The position numbers and the translations under genes are program-made. From the NCBI GenBank assembly GCA_905142475.1, contig LR990730.1:4650001-4714000 (forward strand): a DNA stretch of 64,000 nt, given 5' to 3'. The notes beneath the pieces are model-generated. The model had not been told where the DNA came from. It saw only the letters and a list, made by a program, of their open reading frames with translations, and did no database searches. Below, one piece after another: positions 8,132 to 17,180 of this stretch. The DNA is from Xanthomonas hydrangeae (lineage in GTDB: Bacteria > Pseudomonadota > Gammaproteobacteria > Xanthomonadales > Xanthomonadaceae). Every line of letters starts with the position of its first letter. The stretch's first letter is position 1.

Positions 8132-9145
8132 TTACGCGGCCGCTGGCGGCGCGTAGGGGGTGAAGGCGATGACCTCATCGCCCACCCAGTCGTTGATCTT
8201 CAACATGCGCGCCTGCAGCGGTTCCAGCTCGTTGGCGGCCCAGACGGCAGCGGCCTCACGGATCGAGCCAAAGCCGCCAGCGTTCTGCGGCACGATGCCC
8301 ATGAGCTGCGGCGGGATGCGCAACGCGGCCAGCATGTCGTCGCGGGTGATGCCCTTGATGCCGCTGAACTCATCCTTGGCCGCCACTTCGCTGACCGGGA
8401 TCAGCTTCAGCCCGTCCTTGTTGCCGCCCGGCGAGTACAGGAACAGGTTGCGGAAGTTGCCCGGCCCCTTGGCGCCCTTCATGGCGTTGCGCAGCGCGTC
8501 GACGTCTTCCTGGCTCTGCTGCGGGTCGGTCAGGTACAGGATGAAACCGGCGTGCGAGCCGTTGTTGTAGTACTTGCGCCGGAACAGCGTGGCCGATTCG
8601 TTGAGCAGCGCGGACTGCATGGCCGGCATCCACTCGGGCAATCCGTAGAGCTCCTGATCGACATCGGCTTCGCGCAGCTGGAACACGCTGCCCGGCTCGA
8701 ACACGTGTTCGTCGTGCCAGGTGCGCACCTGGAAGTACTCGCCCTCCGCAACACCACGCCGCATGTACTTGGACAGCGGCGCAGCTAGCGAAAGCGCACC
8801 GCCCATGCGATTACGGCGGCGCTCAAGGTAGCCATTGCCCAGCGTGATCCAGTCCAGCGACAGCTGCTCGAAGGCCTCGCGCGTCAGCAGCCGATGCGGC
8901 TTGAAGGTGCGCGCCAGCATGTTGCGCTTGAAGATCAGCCCAGACTGCAGGAACGGATTGCTGCGGGTGGTCTTGGACAGGCCATCCAGCGCCACCGGCG
9001 GCTCGTACCAGCGCCCGTTCTGCCAGCACTCCAGATAGTCCAGCACGCCGCGCCCATCGAGCACCGGCGTCGGGTCGCCAAAGGTGAAGGCCTCGGCACG
9101 CGTGGGCACTGCAGGCGCGGTGGCGGGCAGCTGGTCGGTCAACAT
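8132..9145 (-). CDS. Q: P2 gpQ-like phage portal protein
   Basis: About 337 residues from ATG 9145, whose first base overlaps the terminase stop (ATGA) and which is preceded by GGAGA. Blocks include CWQNGRWYEPP, NPFLQSGLIFKRN, TLGNGYLE and RIPPQLMGI near the C-terminus, matching the portal family of P2 and PBSX. It forms the dodecameric portal vertex for DNA entry and exit and docks the large terminase encoded just upstream. Length is normal for the family (P2 Q is 344). Confidence 0.93.
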   Translation of the reverse strand: MLTDQLPATAPAVPTRAEAFTFGDPTPVLDGRGVLDYLECWQNGRWYEPPVALDGLSKTTRSNPFLQSGLIFKRNMLARTFKPHRLLTREAFEQLSLDWITLGNGYLERRRNRMGGALSLAAPLSKYMRRGVAEGEYFQVRTWHDEHVFEPGSVFQLREADVDQELYGLPEWMPAMQSALLNESATLFRRKYYNNGSHAGFILYLTDPQQSQEDVDALRNAMKGAKGPGNFRNLFLYSPGGNKDGLKLIPVSEVAAKDEFSGIKGITRDDMLAALRIPPQLMGIVPQNAGGFGSIREAAAVWAANELEPLQARMLKINDWVGDEVIAFTPYAPPAAA

Positions 9146-10929
9146 CAAGAGATCTCCATGAAGCCGGAGTTGCGCGCGGTGCGCCCTTCCAGCGGTTCGT
9201 TCTGCAGGGCATGGAACAGTGCCCACGCCAGGTCCGCGTGGCCGGTCTCTTCCGAGCGGCCAGCGGTGAAGGTGGACTGGCGGCCGCTGGCCGTCATCGT
9301 CTTGCGGATGGCCATCAACGACTGCGCCACGTCGGTCCAGCCGGCATCAAACTCCAGCCGCCCGTTGTGGATCACGTCGAACGCCTTGAGCACCAGGCGC
9401 GTTTTGACTTCGGGCGAGTAGCTGAAGGTGACCAGATTCGGGAAGAACTGCTTCACCAGCTGCGCCACGCCGCTGCCCATGCCGGTGGTGTCGATGCCGA
9501 TGTAGGTCACCCAGTACCGGCGCGTGATGCGCTCGATCTCGGCCGCCTGCTTGGCAAAGTCCATGCCCCGGAACTGGATCCGCTCCAGCAGCCGGAACTT
9601 GCCGCCGGGCTGCTGCGGTGGTGCCAGCACGACCAGGCCGGCGGTGTCGCCCGTCTCGGCCGGGTCGTAGCCGATCCACACCGCGCGATCGCCGTAGGGG
9701 CGCGCCGCAAACGGTTTGTAGTCCTGGCCCCATTCGACCCAGCTGTCGACCATGCACGGCTGCAGCATCGCCAGCGGGAAGATGCTGGCGCCGTCGTCGA
9801 CGAAGTCGCACATCAACAGGTTGGCGAACGCGTCCGGGCTGTATTCCTCGCGCAGCTCGTCGATGTCAAACAGGTCGCAGCCACGGCGCTGGGCGTCGAG
9901 GATGTTGACGATCTGCCGCCAGGCGCGGTCCTGGCAGCGGCGCCCGCCAGCCAGCGCATCGTGCGAGACATCGATCTGGATCCGCTGCGCGGCCGGCTTG
10001 CCCTTGTTGCGGCGCTCTCCGGTCCAGAACGTGTAGGCCTCGTGCGCCATGCTCGACGGCGTGCTGAAGTAGGTCTTGCGCCACTTCATGTGCATCGCCA
10101 TGCCGCTGGCAACCTTGTTCAACTCGTTGAACCCGTAGGTCCAGAAGAACTCGTCGAAGTAGAAATTGCCGTGGTAGCCCTGCGCCGTGCGCGCATTGGT
10201 GCCCAGGAAGAAGAGCTCGGCGCCGTTGGGAAACACGATGGTGTCGCCGCCGGAGAGCGTCTCGTCGATCGTCTCGCGCACGAACTGCTGCATGTAGCCG
10301 CGAAACAGATGCGCCTGCGCCTTGGACGCACTGAGGAAAATCTGATTGCGCCCGGTGGTGAGCGCATCGATCAGCGCCTCGCGAGCGAAGTAGTATGTAG
10401 CACCGATCTGGCGCGACTTGAGGATTATGCGGGTGCGCTCGTTGCTGGCCCTGTACCAGTCGCGCTGGTAGTCGAAGCAGCCGTCGATGAACGCAGTGGT
10501 GAGTTGCTCGACCTGTTCGTCGGTGAAGTCGTTGCGCTTGGGTTTCTTCTTCGGCGCGGCGTTGCGATTCGCCACAGCCGGATTTAAATCGGCTTCGTTG
10601 CCGCCGCCCTGGTAGCGTTGGATGCGCGCTTGGCGCTCCAGCTGCCGGTGCAGCAGATCGATTTCCTTGAAGTCGCCGCCGGACTTCTCCGGCTTCATGA
10701 TCAGCACGACCAGGCGCGCTTCCAGTGCACCACCGATGCGCTCGACGTTGTCTGCGCGATCCCACTCGTCACGGGACTTCCAGCTGTGTACAGTCTTCTC
10801 GTTCTCGCCGATGGCCTGCGCAATTTCGGTCACGCGCCATCCCATCCAGTACAGGAACTTGGCCTGTCTGCGGGTGTCCATCGGGAGCTGGGTGGCAACG
10901 CTTTGCATGCCGACCAGGGTGCGGCTCAC
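9145..10929 (-). CDS. P: P2 gpP-like terminase large (ATPase) subunit
   Basis: A 594-residue packaging motor. An N-terminal helix-turn-helix (YWMGWRVTEIAQAIGENEKTVHSW, residues 28-52) binds DNA. The ATPase region has SRQIGATYYFAREA as the Walker A-like segment near residue 172, FDEFFW as Walker B near 255, and a nuclease-like Asp cluster later (WIGYDPAETGDTAG near 395). Length equals P2 P (590). It is transcribed left, divergent from the capsid operon, as in P2. Confidence 0.93.
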   Translation of the reverse strand: MSRTLVGMQSVATQLPMDTRRQAKFLYWMGWRVTEIAQAIGENEKTVHSWKSRDEWDRADNVERIGGALEARLVVLIMKPEKSGGDFKEIDLLHRQLERQARIQRYQGGGNEADLNPAVANRNAAPKKKPKRNDFTDEQVEQLTTAFIDGCFDYQRDWYRASNERTRIILKSRQIGATYYFAREALIDALTTGRNQIFLSASKAQAHLFRGYMQQFVRETIDETLSGGDTIVFPNGAELFFLGTNARTAQGYHGNFYFDEFFWTYGFNELNKVASGMAMHMKWRKTYFSTPSSMAHEAYTFWTGERRNKGKPAAQRIQIDVSHDALAGGRRCQDRAWRQIVNILDAQRRGCDLFDIDELREEYSPDAFANLLMCDFVDDGASIFPLAMLQPCMVDSWVEWGQDYKPFAARPYGDRAVWIGYDPAETGDTAGLVVLAPPQQPGGKFRLLERIQFRGMDFAKQAAEIERITRRYWVTYIGIDTTGMGSGVAQLVKQFFPNLVTFSYSPEVKTRLVLKAFDVIHNGRLEFDAGWTDVAQSLMAIRKTMTASGRQSTFTAGRSEETGHADLAWALFHALQNEPLEGRTARNSGFMEIS

Positions 10930-11050
10930 CTCTTAATCCCGACAGTTGAACGACGCGTAATCGCCTTGTTTACATGGTGGTTTCGTTGCTGCGCTGTGCG
11001 TCGCGTTTGACCATGGGTCATCGCAAACGCATCCAGCGCAGAGGACACCC

Positions 11051-11893
11051 ATGTCGGGCAAGACCAAGAAGTTCCGTTCCAACTGGTTCCGCGTGGCCGT
11101 CGAAGGCGCCACCACCGATGGCCGCACGATTCAGCGCAGCTGGATCGACGACATGGCCGCCACCTACAACCGCGAGACCTACAACGCCCGCATCTGGATC
11201 GAGCACATGCGCAGCCTGCTGCCGGACTCGCCGTTCCGTGCGTATGGCGATGTCACTGCGGTCAAGGCGGAAGAGGTGGAGATCGATGGCAGCAAGCGCC
11301 TGGCGTTGTTCGCCCAGATCGAGCCGACCGCCGACCTGATCACCATCAACAAGTCCAAGCAAAAGCTCTACACCAGCATCGAGGTGCAGGAGAAGTTCGC
11401 CAACACCGGCAAGGCGTATCTGGTCGGCCTGGCCGTGACCGATTCGCCGGCCAGCCTGGGCACGTCGATGCTCAGCTTTGCCAGCCAGAACCCCGAGGCC
11501 AACCCGTTGGCCGATCGCAAGCAGTCACCGGGCAACCTGTTCACCGTCGCCGAAGAAACCGCGCTGGAATTTAGCGAGGTCAGCGAAGGCCCCGTCGCCA
11601 ACCTGCTCAGCCGGATCCGCACCGCCCTCAAGAGCGAGGACGCCACCGGTATCACCGCCGCGCAGTTCGCAGACCTCGGCCAGGGCGTCGAAGAGATCGC
11701 CGAGCACGTGCGCGGCCAGGACGAACGCTTCAACCGCCTGCAGGCCGAACACGCCGAGCAGAAGAGCAAACACGAGCAGCTGGCAAACGACCTGGCGCAG
11801 CTGCGCGAGTCGCTGTCGCAACAGCCCGACCCCGCACAGCCCGCACGCCCGGTGGTCACCGGCAGCGGCGCGGCCGTGCTGACCGACTGCTGA
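11051..11893 (+). CDS. O: P2 gpO-like capsid scaffolding protein/protease
   Basis: A 280-residue protein beginning MSGKTKKFRSNWFRVAVEG, with WIEHMRSLLPDSPF, VTAVKAEEVEIDG and FTVAEETALEFSE. The N-terminal half is the serine-protease domain of the GPO family and the C-terminal half is a helical, charged scaffold (residues 190-265) needed for procapsid assembly. It is the first gene of the rightward late operon; about 120 bases separate it from the divergent terminase gene and should contain the promoters for both directions. Confidence 0.92.
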   Translation: MSGKTKKFRSNWFRVAVEGATTDGRTIQRSWIDDMAATYNRETYNARIWIEHMRSLLPDSPFRAYGDVTAVKAEEVEIDGSKRLALFAQIEPTADLITINKSKQKLYTSIEVQEKFANTGKAYLVGLAVTDSPASLGTSMLSFASQNPEANPLADRKQSPGNLFTVAEETALEFSEVSEGPVANLLSRIRTALKSEDATGITAAQFADLGQGVEEIAEHVRGQDERFNRLQAEHAEQKSKHEQLANDLAQLRESLSQQPDPAQPARPVVTGSGAAVLTDC

Positions 11894-11939
11894 TCCCACA
11901 CCACACACACGCCGCAGCGCCACATCCTTCGGAGCCACC

Positions 11940-12956
11940 ATGCAAAACGCCACCCGCCTGCAGTTCAACCAGTTCGCCGATCAGATCGCCAAGCTCAATG
12001 GCATCACCTCCGCCTTCCATTCCTTCGCTGTCGATCCGACCGTGCAGCAGAAGCTGGAGACGCGCATGCAGGAATCCAGCGAGTTCCTGTCCAAGATCAA
12101 CATCATCCCGGTCGACGAACTGTCCGGCCAGAAGGTGGGCATCGGCGTCACTGGTAGCATCGCCAGCCGCACCGACACCGGTGCCGGCAAGACCCGCACC
12201 CCGCGCAACGTCGCCGCACTCGACAAGAACGAGTACGTCGCCAAGAAGACCGACTTCGATACCGCGATTCCGTATGCGCTGCTCGATACCTGGGCCAAGT
12301 TCCCGGACTTCCAGGCACGGCTGCGCGATGCCATCGTCAAGCGTCAGGCGCTGGACCGTCTGCAGATCGGCTTCAACGGCACGCATGCCGCCGCTGACAC
12401 CGACCGCGCCGCGTTCCCGCTGCTGGAAGACGTCAACATCGGTTGGCTGCAGCAGTACCGCACCAACGCCGCCCAGCGCGTGCTGGCGAGCGGCAAGACG
12501 GCCGGCAAGATGGTCATCGGCGCCGGCGATGGCGCGGACTATCGCAACCTCGACGCGCTGGTGTTCGATGTGGTGAGCAACCTGCTGGATCCGTGGCACC
12601 GCAAAGACCCGAGCCTGGTTGTGGTGCTGGGCCGCGACCTGATGCACGACAAGTATTTTCCGATGGTCAACAAGGACCAGGCGGCCAGCGAGAAGATCGC
12701 CACTGACCTGATCTTGAGCCAGCGCCGCGTCGGCGGCCTGCAGGTGGCCGAGGTGCCGTACCTGCCGGACGGCGCGTTGATGGTCACTTCGCTTGCGAAC
12801 CTGTCGATCTACTACCAGACCGGCGGCCGTCGTCGTTATATCCAGGAAGTGCCCGCACGCGATCGCATCGAAAACTACGAGTCCTCCAACGATGCCTACG
12901 TGGTCGAGGACTACGGCCTGGGCTGCGTGGTCGAGCACATCGAGATCGAGGCCTAA
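11940..12956 (+). CDS. N: P2 gpN-like major capsid protein
   Basis: A 338-residue HK97-fold capsid precursor of the P2 family. Recognisable blocks are NQFADQIAKLNG at the N-terminus, SSEFLSKINIIPV, IPYALLDTWAKF, GFNGTHAA, and the C-terminal NYESSNDAYVVEDYGL. The short N-terminal segment is expected to be trimmed by gpO. A GGAGCC ribosome site lies just before the start. Length is close to P2 N (357). Confidence 0.95.
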   Translation: MQNATRLQFNQFADQIAKLNGITSAFHSFAVDPTVQQKLETRMQESSEFLSKINIIPVDELSGQKVGIGVTGSIASRTDTGAGKTRTPRNVAALDKNEYVAKKTDFDTAIPYALLDTWAKFPDFQARLRDAIVKRQALDRLQIGFNGTHAAADTDRAAFPLLEDVNIGWLQQYRTNAAQRVLASGKTAGKMVIGAGDGADYRNLDALVFDVVSNLLDPWHRKDPSLVVVLGRDLMHDKYFPMVNKDQAASEKIATDLILSQRRVGGLQVAEVPYLPDGALMVTSLANLSIYYQTGGRRRYIQEVPARDRIENYESSNDAYVVEDYGLGCVVEHIEIEA

Positions 12957-12959
12957 GCC

Positions 12960-13679
12960 ATGGCCGACAGTCCCGCCAAGCGTCACCACAGCCGCGTGCT
13001 CGCCGAACTGGAAGCGGCCCAGCGCGCCCCGCACCAGCTGATGGCTGGTGCAACAGCTTACGAGCAGCACATGGCGCAGCTGCAGAGCGATCGCCTGCGG
13101 CTGAAACAGATCCAGTCCACCCAGGGCAAGGCCGCACTCAAGGTGCAGCTGCTGCCGACCTACGTGCCGTATCTGGCCGGCGTCTTAGCCGGCGGCCAGG
13201 GCGCGCAGGACGAGATCGTCATGACGTGCATGGTGTGGCGCATTGATGCCGGCGACTATGCCGGCGCGCTCGAGCTGGGCGCCTATGTGCTCAAGCACGG
13301 CTTGCAGATGCCCGATCGCTTCTCTCGCACGGTGGGCTGCGTGCTGGCCGAGGAAGTCGCCGAGGCGGCGTTGTCGGCGCAGAAGACCGGCCAGGCGTTC
13401 GATGCGGCCGTGCTGGCCGACACCGCCACGCTGACCGCCGAGCAGGACATGCCCGATGAGGTCCGCGCCAAGTTGCACCTGGCACTCGCCCGCGCATCGC
13501 TGGCGGGTATCACCGATGAGACGCCTGCTGACCAGGCGCAACCCATCGCCGCTGCCGCTGTTGCCGACCTGCAGCGCGCCATCGCACTGCACGGCAGCTG
13601 CGGCGGCAAGAAGGATCTGGAGCGCGCCGAGCGGCTCCTGAAGAAGTTCAGCGTTGAGCCTGCGGGCACCAACGCATAA
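12960..13679 (+). CDS. M: P2 gpM-like terminase small (endonuclease) subunit
   Basis: A 239-residue protein starting three bases after the capsid stop. It has SPAKRHHSRVLAELEAA at the N-terminus, a central QDEIVMTCMVWRIDAGDYAGAL block and GLQMPDRFSR, all typical of the GPM family. With gpP it recognises and cuts cos. The C-terminal third is Ala-rich and helical. Confidence 0.92.
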   Translation: MADSPAKRHHSRVLAELEAAQRAPHQLMAGATAYEQHMAQLQSDRLRLKQIQSTQGKAALKVQLLPTYVPYLAGVLAGGQGAQDEIVMTCMVWRIDAGDYAGALELGAYVLKHGLQMPDRFSRTVGCVLAEEVAEAALSAQKTGQAFDAAVLADTATLTAEQDMPDEVRAKLHLALARASLAGITDETPADQAQPIAAAAVADLQRAIALHGSCGGKKDLERAERLLKKFSVEPAGTNA

Positions 13680-13777
13680 CCGAGCGTCCCCGCAACCCTC
13701 GCCGGCTCGGGGCCGATCCACAGTAACTTTTCGCTGTGGTGACGCCCCGACCACCGGCGATCTCTTCCGAGCCATCC

Positions 13778-14245
13778 ATGAGCGGATTCACTGCCACCGG
13801 CACCACCAGCGCCGCGCCTGATGCGATCGCCAATGCGCCGTTCTGGCCGGCGATCGCACCGGGTGCCGTGCGCGCGAGCATGCGCCTGGATGGCACCGTG
13901 ACCGATGCGCGTCTACGCCACGCCATCGTCGCCGCCATGTTGGCGGTCAACGATGAGCTGCAGACCTGGGCGCAGACGCAACAGGCGGCTGGCCACGCGG
14001 CGTTGAGCGATGTGCCCAGCACCACCGTCGATGGCGTCTCGCGGCGCGTGCAGCTGTACCTGCGCGCCGTGGCATGTGCCACCGCCGTCGAGGTGGCCGA
14101 GCGTTACCGCAGCTTCGACGCCACCGACAGCGCCAACCAGCGCGCAGACGACTTGTCACCCAGCATCACCGAGTTGCGCCGCGACCAGCGCTGGGCGGTG
14201 CGCGATCTGCAGAACCTGCCGCGCAGCACGGTGGAGCTCATCTGA
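13778..14245 (+). CDS. L: P2 gpL-like head completion protein
   Basis: About 155 residues from ATG 13778. Residues 20-60 (NAPFWPAIAPGAVRASMRLDG, split as seen) and the C-terminal blocks ATAVEVAERYRSFDATDSAN and RDQRWAVRDLQ match the GPL family, which closes the connector after packaging. It ends with a TGATG overlap onto tail gene X. Confidence 0.9.
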   Translation: MSGFTATGTTSAAPDAIANAPFWPAIAPGAVRASMRLDGTVTDARLRHAIVAAMLAVNDELQTWAQTQQAAGHAALSDVPSTTVDGVSRRVQLYLRAVACATAVEVAERYRSFDATDSANQRADDLSPSITELRRDQRWAVRDLQNLPRSTVELI

Positions 14246-14454
14246 TGCGCGTGCATGCCATGCAAGGCGACACCGTCGACCTGCTGTGCTGGCGCCACCT
14301 GGGCAGCACGGCCGGCCTGGTCGAGCGCACCTACCTCCTCAATCCCGGCCTGGCCGAACTGGGCGCCGTGCTGCCGCATGGCACGCCAGTGGAGTTGCCC
14401 GAGGTAACCACCACCACAGCAGCGATGACGCCGCTTGTGCAGCTATGGGACTGA
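14245..14454 (+). CDS. X: P2 gpX-like tail protein (LysM-like)
   Basis: A 69-residue protein with the pattern 'AMQGDTVDLLCWRHLGST ... VYLLNPGLAELG ... LPHGTPVELPE'. This is the tail protein X family, a single LysM-like fold thought to act in tail assembly. It overlaps the stop of L by one base. Confidence 0.9.
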   Translation: MRVHAMQGDTVDLLCWRHLGSTAGLVERTYLLNPGLAELGAVLPHGTPVELPEVTTTTAAMTPLVQLWD

Positions 14455-14458
14455 TCTG

Positions 14459-14815
14459 ATGACCGAACCCACCTCCGTATCGAGCGTCTTTCTGATCGCC
14501 ACCGGTGTGGGCCTTGCCTCCGTGCTGCCTGGCATCGACGGCGATGCGCTGATCGGCGCCTTCGCCGGCGGCGCGCTGTTCGTGGTGTCCGCCGCCAAGC
14601 AACCGCTGCTGGCGCGGCTGATCTATTTCCCGGTGAGCGTGATCGCCGGCTACCAGCTGGCGCCGGAAATCCTGCGTTGGTTACCGATCAAGTCCAGCGG
14701 CGTGGCCGCCTTCGCCAGCGCGGCGTGCGCGATCACGGTCACGCTGGGCCTGATCGAAAAGAGCAAGTCGTTCGACTTTTCCTTCCTACGTCGTGGAGGT
14801 CCGCCCAGTGCATAG
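14459..14815 (+). CDS. phage holin-like membrane protein 1
   Basis: About 118 residues from ATG 14459 with three hydrophobic segments (near residues 8-25, 32-48 and 60-100) and a short charged tail. It resembles the putative holin of P2-like phages of Xanthomonadaceae. It lies immediately before a second membrane protein and the endolysin gene. Which of the two is holin and which antiholin cannot be told. Confidence 0.75.
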   Translation: MTEPTSVSSVFLIATGVGLASVLPGIDGDALIGAFAGGALFVVSAAKQPLLARLIYFPVSVIAGYQLAPEILRWLPIKSSGVAAFASAACAITVTLGLIEKSKSFDFSFLRRGGPPSA

Positions 14816-15083
14816 CCTGGTCACCGTCCTGACGTTGATGGCCTCGCTCGCCATCTGCGTCCGCCTGCTTACCTACCACCGCCCGGTCGATGCGCGCCAT
14901 CGACGCGGCGCCGGCTGGTGCGCGTGGTTGCTGATCGCCAGCACCGGCGGCCAGGCACTGCACATCCTGCTGGCCGGCGCCGGCTCACAAGTCAGTCTTT
15001 GGCACCTGGGCACGTTGATCGTGCTGGCGGTGCTCACCTACCGCGCCCAGGGCAACGTGGCGCGCTTCCTGAAGGTCGATTGA
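14808..15083 (+). CDS. phage holin-like membrane protein 2
   Basis: About 91 residues. The start is chosen as GTG 14808 because a strong GGAGGT lies seven bases upstream inside the previous gene, which it overlaps by eight bases. Three hydrophobic segments (SLVTVLTLMASLAICVRLL, WCAWLLIASTGGQALHILL and LGTLIVLAVLTY) fit the small three-segment phage holin family. It ends in a TGATG overlap with the endolysin. Confidence 0.75.
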   Translation: MHSLVTVLTLMASLAICVRLLTYHRPVDARHRRGAGWCAWLLIASTGGQALHILLAGAGSQVSLWHLGTLIVLAVLTYRAQGNVARFLKVD

Positions 15084-15721
15084 TGTTCACCGATACCCAG
15101 CTCGCCTCGATCATGCAGTGCTCCGCGCAACGCGCACAGCGCTGGCACGGCCCACTGCTCGCCGCCGCCAACCGCTTTGGCATCACCACCAAGCGCCGCG
15201 CCGCGCATTGGCTCGGCCAGGTCGGCCACGAAAGCCTGAGCCTGTCGCGCATGGAAGAAGGGCTGACCTACACCACCAGCGCACGGCTGTTGGAAGTGTT
15301 CGGCGCACGCATCACGCCGGCACAGGCACCCAAGTTCCTGCGCAATCCGGTCGGCCTGGCCAACTTCGTCTACGCCGACCGCCTGGGCAACGGCAACGAA
15401 GCCAGCGGCGATGGCTATCGCCACCGGGGCCGTGGTCCGATGCAACACACATTCCGGGGCAACTACCGCCGTATCGGTGTGCTGATCGGCTTGCCGGTCG
15501 AAGAGCAGCCCGACCTGCTATTGCAGATCGAGCCAAGCGCACTGGGTGCGGCGGCGTACTGGCACGACAACGGCCTCAACGCGCTGGCCGATACGGGGGA
15601 CGTGCTGGGCCTGGGCCGCAAGATCAACCTGGGCAACGTGCGTGCCAAGCGCTTGCCCGAAGGCCACAGCGATCGCGTCACGCGCACCAAGCGCGCCCTG
15701 CAGATCCTGGGCGTGAGCTGA
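15083..15721 (+). CDS. GH19-family endolysin
   Basis: A 212-residue muramidase/chitinase-type enzyme with no signal peptide, so release depends on the holins. Blocks AHWLGQVGHESLSL (catalytic Glu), YRHRGRGPMQHTFRGNY and ALGAAAYWHDNGLN are the glycoside hydrolase 19 core. It replaces the unrelated gpK endolysin of P2 at the same position. It overlaps the genes on both sides by one base each, giving a compact lysis cassette. Confidence 0.88.
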   Translation: MFTDTQLASIMQCSAQRAQRWHGPLLAAANRFGITTKRRAAHWLGQVGHESLSLSRMEEGLTYTTSARLLEVFGARITPAQAPKFLRNPVGLANFVYADRLGNGNEASGDGYRHRGRGPMQHTFRGNYRRIGVLIGLPVEEQPDLLLQIEPSALGAAAYWHDNGLNALADTGDVLGLGRKINLGNVRAKRLPEGHSDRVTRTKRALQILGVS

Positions 15722-16209
15722 TGGTCACGCGCCTGATCATCCTGCTGGCGCTGATTGCGGTGCTCGTCGGTGGCTGCGTGTGGCAGGAGCGGCGCGTCAG
15801 CGCCGCGCACACGGAGCGCAAGCAAGCGCTAGACGCAAAAGCTGCCGCCATTGCCGAACGCGACAGCGCAAGAGCTTCCACAAAAACCGTTGTCGAGTAC
15901 GTCGACCGAGTGCAGATCGTGCGCGAAGCCGGCGCCACCATCACCCGCGAGATCCCGATCTATGTCACCCAGAAAGCCGATGCTGCTTGCGCTATCCCTG
16001 CTGGCTTTGTGCGGCTGCACGACGCCGCCGCCACGGGCAACCCTGCCGGGCCGCCCACCGGAGATCCTGATGCGCCGGCCGCCGGCATTACGCTCTCTGG
16101 CATTGCCGGTACCGTCGCCGACAACTACACCAGTTGCCACGCCACCGCCGCGCAGCTGAGCGCGCTGCAGGACTGGATCGACCTGCACGTGCCGGAGCCG
16201 GAGCCGTGA
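15721..16209 (+). CDS. Rz-like inner-membrane spanin
   Basis: A 162-residue protein with a signal anchor (LIILLALIAVLVGGCVW) followed by a coiled-coil periplasmic stretch (residues 25-75). This is the expected i-spanin layout and position, directly after the endolysin. A lipoprotein gene of the Rz1 type is nested in another frame at 15980-16159. Together they would fuse inner and outer membranes at the end of lysis. Confidence 0.8.
   Translation: MVTRLIILLALIAVLVGGCVWQERRVSAAHTERKQALDAKAAAIAERDSARASTKTVVEYVDRVQIVREAGATITREIPIYVTQKADAACAIPAGFVRLHDAAATGNPAGPPTGDPDAPAAGITLSGIAGTVADNYTSCHATAAQLSALQDWIDLHVPEPEP
15980..16159 (+). CDS. Rz1-like outer-membrane spanin lipoprotein nested in Rz
   Basis: A 59-residue product from ATG 15980 in the +2 frame of the Rz gene. 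It starts MLLALSLLALCGCTTPPP: a short signal with a lipobox ending at the second Cys, then a Pro-rich mature chain (about one third Pro). Size, lipobox, proline content and full nesting match Rz1-type o-spanins. AGAAAG upstream can serve as ribosome site. Confidence 0.78.
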   Translation: MLLALSLLALCGCTTPPPRATLPGRPPEILMRRPPALRSLALPVPSPTTTPVATPPPRS

Positions 16210-16625
16210 TCAAGCCCGCCAGCCTGCGCGCGCATCTGGTTGCGGCCTTGCCGGACCTGGCGCGCGATGCCGATCGGCTGCTGGTGTTCATCGACGCCGG
16301 CAGCCTGGTCAGCACGTTCCAGCGCGGGCTGTCGTTCGAGTACCAGTACACGCTTAACCTGATCCTGACCGACTATGCCGGCCATCCCGACAGCGTGATG
16401 CTGCCGCTGCTGGAATGGGTGCAGGTCAATCAATCTGAGTTGCTGTCCAACTCGTCGCGCCGTGGCGACATCGCCTTCGAAGCCGACATCCTCGCCAACG
16501 ATGCTGTGGATCTGTCGATCAAGTTGCCGCTGACCGAACGCGTCGTCGTGACGGCGAAGGACGGTGGCGGCTACGACATCACCCATGCACCCGAGCCGCA
16601 GATCGATCCCACATGGATGAGCTGA
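16206..16625 (+). CDS. R: P2 gpR-like tail completion protein
   Basis: A 139-residue protein starting at GTG 16206, overlapping the Rz stop. The pattern KPASLRAHLVAALPDL, FQRGLSFEYQYTLNLILTDY, LPLLEWVQVNQSELL matches the gpR family, needed to finish the tail for head joining. It overlaps gene S. Confidence 0.9.
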   Translation: MIKPASLRAHLVAALPDLARDADRLLVFIDAGSLVSTFQRGLSFEYQYTLNLILTDYAGHPDSVMLPLLEWVQVNQSELLSNSSRRGDIAFEADILANDAVDLSIKLPLTERVVVTAKDGGGYDITHAPEPQIDPTWMS

Positions 16626-17068
16626 CCGCGCTGGAGAACTGGGCCGCGCCGCTTCTGGCCCGCCTGCAGCCGGGCGAACGCCGCACGCTGGCCCGCAAGA
16701 TCGGAATGGAACTGCGACGCTCGCAGAGCCAGCGCATCGGCCGGCAGCAGGCACCGGACGGCACGCCGTATGCGCCGCGCAAGCAGCCGCTGCGTGACAA
16801 GTCCGGCAGGGTCAAACGCAAGAAGATGTTCACCAAACTGCGGCAAACCAAGTTTCTCAAGGTCAGCGCTAGCCCCAACGAGGTGAGCGTGGGATTCATA
16901 GGCCGTGTCTCGCGTATTGCGCGTGTCCATCAAGAGGGACAGGAGGGCCGTGTACGACCAGGTGGCCCCAGAGCATTATATGCAAAAAGAGTAATACTAG
17001 GTTTAACCACAGAAGAAAGGAACGCAATCTGTAACTCGCTAGGTCTGCACTTGGCAGGAATGTCGTGA
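16613..17068 (+). CDS. S: P2 gpS-like tail completion protein
   Basis: A 151-residue basic protein: LLARLQPGERRTLARKIG, QSQRIGRQQAPDGTPYAPRK, VGFIGRVSRIARVHQEG and LGLTTEER are hallmarks of the GPS / virion morphogenesis family. The last 25 codons are AT-rich, marking the border to the inserted cargo genes. Confidence 0.92.
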   Translation: MDELTALENWAAPLLARLQPGERRTLARKIGMELRRSQSQRIGRQQAPDGTPYAPRKQPLRDKSGRVKRKKMFTKLRQTKFLKVSASPNEVSVGFIGRVSRIARVHQEGQEGRVRPGGPRALYAKRVILGLTTEERNAICNSLGLHLAGMS

Positions 17069-17180
17069 TCGCGCGGCGTCGAAAGTAAAATATCTGTTGA
17101 CATTTCGCGAAAAAAATGCAATCAGTGCATTAAATAAAATCTCATTTACATTTCATTAATGTAATGCATCAGGAGGCTTG

